NCBI RefSeq assembly: GCF_035751725.1
Contig: NZ_CP142104.1
Span: 3,038,001 to 3,102,000 of the forward strand
Direction of reading: 5' to 3'
DNA: 64,000 nucleotides
Source: Pseudomonas frederiksbergensis
Lineage (GTDB): Bacteria; Pseudomonadota; Gammaproteobacteria; Pseudomonadales; Pseudomonadaceae
Shown piece by piece: positions 59,643 through 64,000 of the stretch. The position numbers and the translations under genes were made by a program. Positions within the stretch are counted from its first letter, which is position 1, and each line of letters starts with the position of its first letter. Under the pieces are notes generated by a model, which did not search any database, had not been told where the DNA came from, and worked only from the letters and a program-made list of their open reading frames with translations.

Positions 59643-60971
59643 ATGGCCGACTCAAGCAAAAAAATGAGCCTTATGGGGCTCACCACATTGGTGACCGTGA
59701 ACATGATGGGCTCAGGCATCATCATGCTGCCGACGAGCATGGCTCAACTCGGTGCCGTTTCACTCTTGTCATGGATCGTCACCGCCGTCGGCTCCATGGC
59801 CATCGCCTACTGCTTTTCCCAGTGCGGCATCTATTGTCCGCGCTCAGGCGGCTTATCTGCCTATACCGAAGAGGCACACGCCAAATCCGGGTTTTTTCTC
59901 TGCTCCTATCTGTACTTCCTTTCGCTGGCCATCGCCAACGTCGCGGTTGCCATCTCCGCAGTGGGGTACATGACCTCATTCGTGCCCTGGTTGGGCAGTG
60001 GCGCCATTCCGCTTTTCACCGGAACGGTCGGCTTGCTCTGGTTGACTACCGTGGCCAACTTCGGCGGCCCTGGTATCACCGGCAAGATCGGTGCGATTAC
60101 CGTGTGGGGTGTAATCATCCCGGTCGCAGGCTTGAGCATCATCGGCTGGTTCTGGTTCAAACCCGATTTGCTGGTTGCCGCGTGGAACCCTAACGACCTG
60201 CCAATTTCCGAAGCGATCAGCAAGGCAATTCCCCTGACCTTATGGGCTTTTCTCGGCATGGAATCAGCAGCACAGGCCTCCGATGCAGTGGAAGACCCCA
60301 AGCGCACGGTACCCTTGGCTTGCCTGTTCGGCACGTTGGGTGCGGCAGTGGTTTACGTTCTGTCGACTACCGTTATTCAGGGGATCATACCCAACGCAGA
60401 GCTTGCCAACTCATCGGCGCCTTTTGCGCTGGTCTACGCCCACATGTTCAACCCCACGGTCGGCAACATCGTCATGGCGCTGGCGGTAATGGCGTGTGTG
60501 GGGTCGCTACTGGGCTGGCAGTTTACCCTGGCGCAAACAGCCAAGATGACGGCTGACCAGGGAATGTTCCTCAAGCTGTTCGCCAAGGTCAATGCACGAA
60601 ATGCCCCGATAGTCGGAATGCTGGTCTGTGGCGTGTTGCAGACCTTGTTGGCGCTATCGACCATTTCGCCCAATGCCAGCGCTCAATTCGGAAAACTCGT
60701 CAGCCTTGCGGCAGTGACCAATCTGATTCCCTACGTGACGGCCGCGACCGGCCTGCTGGTAATGATGCACAAAGCCAAGGTTGGTGTCGGCATACACCTC
60801 CGCAACACAACGCTTTTGCTGGTCGCGGTGGCCTATTCCTTATACGCGCTGTATGCCTGCGGCACAGATGCCGTATTCGGCGGCAGCCTCGTCTTGGTTT
60901 TCGGCTACCTGCTCTACGGTTTCCTGGCCAAACGTTTCGTCGGAGCCGCTCCAACCGCTGGCCAGCCTTGA
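59643..60971 (+). CDS. potE: PotE-like putrescine/ornithine (basic amino acid) antiporter
   Basis: Protein of 442 residues of the APC superfamily with about 12 helices. The N-terminus TTLVTVNMMGSGIIMLPTSMAQLG contains the substrate-binding GSGI motif, and LWAFLGMESAAQASDAVEDPKRTVPLA supplies the helix-6/7 signature. It would exchange a polyamine for its precursor amino acid, consuming cytoplasmic protons together with a decarboxylase. That decarboxylase survives here only as a C-terminal scrap, so another enzyme must supply the product or the transporter has been reassigned. Confidence 0.88.
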   Translation: MADSSKKMSLMGLTTLVTVNMMGSGIIMLPTSMAQLGAVSLLSWIVTAVGSMAIAYCFSQCGIYCPRSGGLSAYTEEAHAKSGFFLCSYLYFLSLAIANVAVAISAVGYMTSFVPWLGSGAIPLFTGTVGLLWLTTVANFGGPGITGKIGAITVWGVIIPVAGLSIIGWFWFKPDLLVAAWNPNDLPISEAISKAIPLTLWAFLGMESAAQASDAVEDPKRTVPLACLFGTLGAAVVYVLSTTVIQGIIPNAELANSSAPFALVYAHMFNPTVGNIVMALAVMACVGSLLGWQFTLAQTAKMTADQGMFLKLFAKVNARNAPIVGMLVCGVLQTLLALSTISPNASAQFGKLVSLAAVTNLIPYVTAATGLLVMMHKAKVGVGIHLRNTTLLLVAVAYSLYALYACGTDAVFGGSLVLVFGYLLYGFLAKRFVGAAPTAGQP

Positions 60972-61022
60972 CCGTTGTCTTCAGGACTGCACTCAACACA
61001 TCTGAATTCAGGGAACCAGGAT

Positions 61023-61931
61023 ATGAACGTCAAACCGACCAAGACCCAGAATCTGCTGCTCGTTTGTCTGCTGGCGCTGGTACCGGTGCTGGCCGATGCC
61101 AATACGCTTGAGCGAGTGCGAGCGAGCAATGCCTTCACCCTCGGCTATGTGCCGGATTTCGCGCCTTTTAGCGTTCAGGCCACCGATAAAGCCAGCGGTT
61201 ATGCAATGGATCTCTGCCTGAAAATTGCCGACAGGGTCAAATCCGAGTTGGGTTTGCCCGAGCTGGAAATTCGCTACCAGCCCGTCTCGGGCGTCGAACA
61301 GGTCAGTGCCGTCAGTTCAGGAAAGGTGGACATTCTCTGTACACCCACCGCCCCCACACTTGAGCGGCGCAAGACGGTCAGTTACTCAGTTCCGATCTAC
61401 ACAGCCGGTCTCTCGGTAGTGGTGCGCCAAGATGCATCACCGGCGTTGCTCAACGTGCTCAATGGCAAGGTTGCCCATACCGGGCCAACGTGGCGAGCGA
61501 CTATCAATCGTGGTCTGTCGAACCAAACCTATGCCGCCATCGCAGGCGGAATCACCGACACGTGGATCCGTCATCAGCTGCGATTATTGGGCGTGGTAGC
61601 CAATCTGGTCACCGTCGAGAACACAGACGCAGGCCTTAAACTGGTTGCCGACGGAAAAGCCGATGCCTTCTTCGCTGAGCGCCTGATGCTCAACAATCTC
61701 CTTAGTACGCGTTATCCAGACGCCAACCTGATTCTGCTGGAACGTATTTTTGAGTATGCCCCCACGGTAATGACAGTAGACCGAGACGACGAGGACTTCC
61801 GTTTGCTGGTCGACACGACGCTAAGTGAAATGTATCGCTCCGGCGAGATCGAGCAGGCGTTCGACAAACACCTGGGCGGAGCCAGCGACACGGCCAAAAA
61901 ATTGTTCAAGGTTTATGCGATACCGGATTGA
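61023..61931 (+). CDS. Periplasmic amino-acid-binding protein (family 3)
   Basis: Protein of 302 residues with a signal peptide (QNLLLVCLLALVPVLADA) and a solute-binding fold: LERVRASNAFTLGYVPDFAPFSVQATDKASGYAMDLC and the DILCTPTAPTLERRKTVSYSVPIYTAGLSV block (given by key parts TPTAPTLERRKTVSYS). No permease or ATPase lies beside it, so it is an orphan receptor or serves a transporter elsewhere. The start opens MNVKPTKTQ, 51 bases after potE. Confidence 0.87.
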   Translation: MNVKPTKTQNLLLVCLLALVPVLADANTLERVRASNAFTLGYVPDFAPFSVQATDKASGYAMDLCLKIADRVKSELGLPELEIRYQPVSGVEQVSAVSSGKVDILCTPTAPTLERRKTVSYSVPIYTAGLSVVVRQDASPALLNVLNGKVAHTGPTWRATINRGLSNQTYAAIAGGITDTWIRHQLRLLGVVANLVTVENTDAGLKLVADGKADAFFAERLMLNNLLSTRYPDANLILLERIFEYAPTVMTVDRDDEDFRLLVDTTLSEMYRSGEIEQAFDKHLGGASDTAKKLFKVYAIPD

Positions 61932-62101
61932 AACACTAATCATGTTCGGCATGGCTAGCACACGACGGAACTACGGAGATAACTGATGCGGATGCCCAAA
62001 GTCCAAACGCCGACAGACTGATAAACAGGTCGTGGATTGGGCTACGTAGAAAGTTTGACAGTGTGTTTCACTCGGGTATCATGACGGCCGCAACGCAATA
62101 C

Positions 62102-62187
62102 GAAGGTGGCCGAGTGGTTTAAGGCAAAGGTCTTGAAAAGCGTCGACCCTAACAGGTCCACGAGTTCTAACTCCATCGCATCCGCCT
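62102..62187 (+). pseudogene. tRNA-Ser pseudogene
   Basis: Similar to tRNA-Ser at 55406-55493 but broken in every arm: acceptor GAAGGTGG lost two bases against GGAGGTGTGG, the anticodon stem reads AAGG-CTTGAAAA-GCGT and no longer pairs fully, the T-loop TTCGAATC became TTCTAACT, and the 3' acceptor reads CGCATCC with no CCA. The TGA anticodon itself is kept. It is unlikely to be functional. Confidence 0.8.
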
Positions 62188-62199
62188 TCTTATTAAGTT

Positions 62200-62225
62200 A
62201 AAGCCCTGACTTGTCAGGGCTTTTT
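62200..62225 (+). terminator. Terminator hairpin of the decayed tRNA copy
   Basis: AAAGCCCTGA-N4-TCAGGGCTTT followed by T residues. It is the counterpart of the hairpin after the intact tRNA and could still end transcription entering from the accessory segment. Confidence 0.75.
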
Positions 62226-62276
62226 CGTGTCTGGCGTTTGAAAAAACAGTGACGGTCTTCACAAAGGAAACAGTGC

Positions 62277-63164
62277 ATGCCATCTCCTAAACCGCTCAAG
62301 GAAAGTAAAGTGACCAGTAAAACCATCGGTTCGATCGGCGCAGCCATTATCGGCGTGGCCCTGTTGTTTGTTTTCTTCGGCAGTTGGTACACGGTTGATG
62401 AAACCGAACGCGGCGTGCTTCTGCGCAACGGCGCGCTGGTCGGAGTGGTTGAACCGGGGCTGTCGTTCAAGACGCCATTCATTGAATCGGTGCGCCTGAT
62501 CAGCACGCAGAGCCAAGTGACTTCCTACGACGACTTGCAAGCCTACAGCAAGGACCAGCAATCGGCCGAGCTGAAGGTGTCCGTGTCCTGGCACATCGCG
62601 CCTTCCGACGTGGCGAAAGTCTATACCCAGTTCAAGGACCTGGAAGGCATTCGCGACCGCATGATCAGCCGGCAGGTGCCAACCCAGGTGGAGAACGTGT
62701 TCGGCAAGTTCAACGCTGTCGCCGCGGTGCAGAATCGCGTCCAACTGGTCAACGATATTTCCGCTGCGATCAAATCGACGATTACCGGGCCGGTGATCAT
62801 CGACAGCGTCCAGGTTGAAAACATTGACTTCAGTGACGCCTATGAAAAGGCCATCGAAGCGCGCATGGCTGCGGAAGTGCAGGTCAAGACTCGCGAGCAG
62901 CAACTCGCCACCGAGCAGGTCCAGGCGCAGATTCGCGTCACCCAGGCCCAGGCGGAAGCCGATTCGCAAGTGGCCCAGGCCAAGGCGGACGCCCTCGCCA
63001 CTGAACTGCGTGGCAAGGCGGAGGCAGAGGCGATCAAGGCCCGCGCCCAAGCATTGTCCAGCAACCAGAACCTGGTGGAGCTGACCAAGGCCGAGCGCTG
63101 GAACGGCCAGCTGCCTACCACTATGCTGCCCAACAGTGCGCTGCCATTCATCGATCTGAAGTAA
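62277..63164 (+). CDS. Prohibitin/SPFH family membrane protein
   Basis: Protein of 295 residues with one N-terminal membrane helix (IGAAIIGVALLFVFFGSWY), an SPFH/prohibitin domain (VDETERGVLLRNGALVGVVEPGLSFKTPFIESV) and a long Ala/Gln/Glu-rich coiled coil (about residues 190-265, VQAQIRVTQAQAEADSQVAQ). Such proteins form large ring-like membrane scaffolds that modulate proteases such as FtsH. The YccA-like gene at 54610 has a related role by family. AAAGGAA precedes the ATG. Confidence 0.87.
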   Translation: MPSPKPLKESKVTSKTIGSIGAAIIGVALLFVFFGSWYTVDETERGVLLRNGALVGVVEPGLSFKTPFIESVRLISTQSQVTSYDDLQAYSKDQQSAELKVSVSWHIAPSDVAKVYTQFKDLEGIRDRMISRQVPTQVENVFGKFNAVAAVQNRVQLVNDISAAIKSTITGPVIIDSVQVENIDFSDAYEKAIEARMAAEVQVKTREQQLATEQVQAQIRVTQAQAEADSQVAQAKADALATELRGKAEAEAIKARAQALSSNQNLVELTKAERWNGQLPTTMLPNSALPFIDLK

Positions 63165-63172
63165 CCTCCCCC

Positions 63173-63196
63173 GGCGCGGTCAATCCTGGCCGCGCC
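63173..63196 (+). terminator. Possible terminator after the prohibitin gene
   Basis: Stem GGCGCGG/CCGCGCC nine bases past the stop codon; the following T content is weak (CTCTATTT). Confidence 0.45.
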
Positions 63197-63426
63197 CTCT
63201 ATTTACCCTGCACAGCGCCGGCGAACAGCAACGTCGCCCCGCCCGGTTGACGCTACACTTGGGTCACTGACGACCCGATGTTCACCGTTCGCAGGGAGCT
63301 CTACGTGTATCCAGGCAAAATACCAGCGCAATTGTTTCGCTATCTTCCTTTCCCCGCCGCTCGTCCCGATAAACGTTTTTCATCGCCAAACCCTGCTTCG
63401 GCATTCGTCCTGGACAGGAGAAACAT

Positions 63427-64000
63427 GTGACGGTCCTCATAAAGAAGTACAAGTGGCCCGCGCTGTTGGCCGCGGCCCTGGTTGTTTTCTCTGCGCTGAT
63501 CTTCTTTTTAGTCAAATCCTACACGTACGATTCCGCGACCTATTTCGAATCACGGGACTTCATTCGCCAACTCAAACAAGCCGACGCCAACTGGAATGTC
63601 AAAATCCTCAGGAAGAAGATCGGCGTCAACAACAACCTGTCGCTCACCCCGCCGCCTGAAGCACAGGCTCGCTGGGAGCAATTGGAGCGCCTGAACAATT
63701 CCGGCCCGCTGGCGACCCTCTGGGCGTCGAGACGCCAAGGTTATGTGGACGCAGTCCAGAACAAGCGCTTGCTGGTCGAGCAATTCGAGCAACACAACGC
63801 CAAGCTGCGGGCATCCCTGGACGAAATGCCGACGGTAGAAGATAAGATCCAGACGTTGTTGAACGACATGAAGGCCGACGGAGAAATTGCGCGCTTGACC
63901 GCTGCCTCCAACATCCTCGACCTGACGCTGACGACCCTCGAATACGCGCTTTACGTCACGTCCGACAAAGCACAGGAAGTGCAGGACCAGTTAAACGAAC
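63427..64000 (+). CDS. Partial sensor protein with DAHL-like periplasmic domain (runs off the window)
   Basis: An open frame starting with GTG after GGACAGGAG and still open at the window edge (191 residues seen). The N-terminus is one membrane helix (WPALLAAALVVFSALIFFLV), followed by an all-helical extracytoplasmic region (SYTYDSATYFESRDFIRQLKQADANWNVKIL, given here by its key parts SATYFESRDF and ADANWNVKIL, then PPPEAQARWEQLE). This fits the DAHL sensory domain found in histidine kinases and cyclic di-GMP enzymes. The output domain lies outside the window. Confidence 0.7.
   Translation, partial: MTVLIKKYKWPALLAAALVVFSALIFFLVKSYTYDSATYFESRDFIRQLKQADANWNVKILRKKIGVNNNLSLTPPPEAQARWEQLERLNNSGPLATLWASRRQGYVDAVQNKRLLVEQFEQHNAKLRASLDEMPTVEDKIQTLLNDMKADGEIARLTAASNILDLTLTTLEYALYVTSDKAQEVQDQLNE

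Larger units (their letters stand above)
62041..62225. repeat. Decayed copy of the tRNA-Ser locus
   Basis: Aligns with 55345-55534 from the upstream region to the terminator. Upstream shared blocks are GCTACGTAGA, GTTTGACAGTGTGTTTCA and GCAACGCAATACG. The copy has point changes throughout and a two-base deletion in the tRNA acceptor. Confidence 0.75.

Noticed and set aside
62102..62187. A second functional tRNA-Ser
   Set aside because: Deletion in the acceptor, broken anticodon stem, altered T-loop and missing CCA show a pseudogene.

Overview
The window is chromosomal DNA of a Pseudomonas, most likely of the P. fluorescens group. This rests on the high GC content with GC-rich third codon positions, Pseudomonas-type REP palindromes (GTGGGAGCGGGC and GTGGCGAGGG families), a DUF2790 protein, an acetoin (aco) cluster with an AcoR activator, and many sigma-54 and two-component regulators. 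No plasmid, prophage structural, CRISPR or IS transposase genes were seen.

Layout. 0.6-2.8 kb: a quinone-oxidoreductase-like gene divergent from a LysR gene. 2.8-17.6 kb: an accessory island. Its two ends carry the last ten codons of that LysR gene (2778-2807 and 17540-17569, differing at 5 of 30 bases, nearly all silent) plus GGGGGCA-type short repeats, so it looks like an element integrated in the 3' end of the LysR gene. No integrase is present. The cargo is (i) a broken ORF and a DUF559 nuclease-like gene, (ii) a minus-strand set of two DUF262 proteins (GmrSD-like restriction) plus an unknown 503-aa protein, and (iii) a four-gene plus-strand operon: SF1 helicase, unknown winged-helix-like protein, two-HKD phospholipase-D-type nuclease, and an RtcR-like activator with a CARF-like N-terminus and a sigma-54 AAA+ domain. 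A consensus sigma-54 promoter (GG-N10-GC at 10712-10725) lies just upstream of the helicase, so the operon appears to encode its own ligand-gated activator. This is the best candidate for a little-described defence or damage-response system.

17.8-28.2 kb: lipocalin-like gene behind a response-regulator remnant; PAS-AraC regulator; an amino-acid ABC transporter interleaved with aconitase-X (cis-3-hydroxyproline dehydratase type), a Ser/Cys proline-racemase-family enzyme and a DapA-family lyase, which together suggest hydroxyproline use; DinB and small envelope genes. 28.2-35.8 kb: acoXABC-bdh, divergent from acoR, with a -24/-12 promoter and a 17-bp palindromic activator site. 35.8-54.5 kb: DipZ-like redox protein, an OmpR/EnvZ-type pair, cytochrome b-like and DoxX membrane proteins, a pyruvate-oxidase-like ThDP enzyme, a GGDEF/degenerate-EAL protein, MocR, GlxA and LysR regulators, and a FixL/FixJ-like pair with a lone receiver.

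54.6-62.2 kb: YccA; tRNA-Ser(UGA); then a second accessory segment bounded by the intact tRNA-Ser locus and a decayed copy of the whole locus (promoter side, tRNA, terminator) at 62041-62225. It holds a Na+/H+ antiporter, an AI-2E exporter, a small K+ channel, a C-terminal scrap of an Orn/Lys/Arg decarboxylase downstream of a perfect ANR/FNR box, a PotE-like antiporter and a periplasmic binding protein, a set that suggests acid or low-oxygen stress. 62.3-64 kb: prohibitin-family protein and the 5' part of a sensor gene running off the window.
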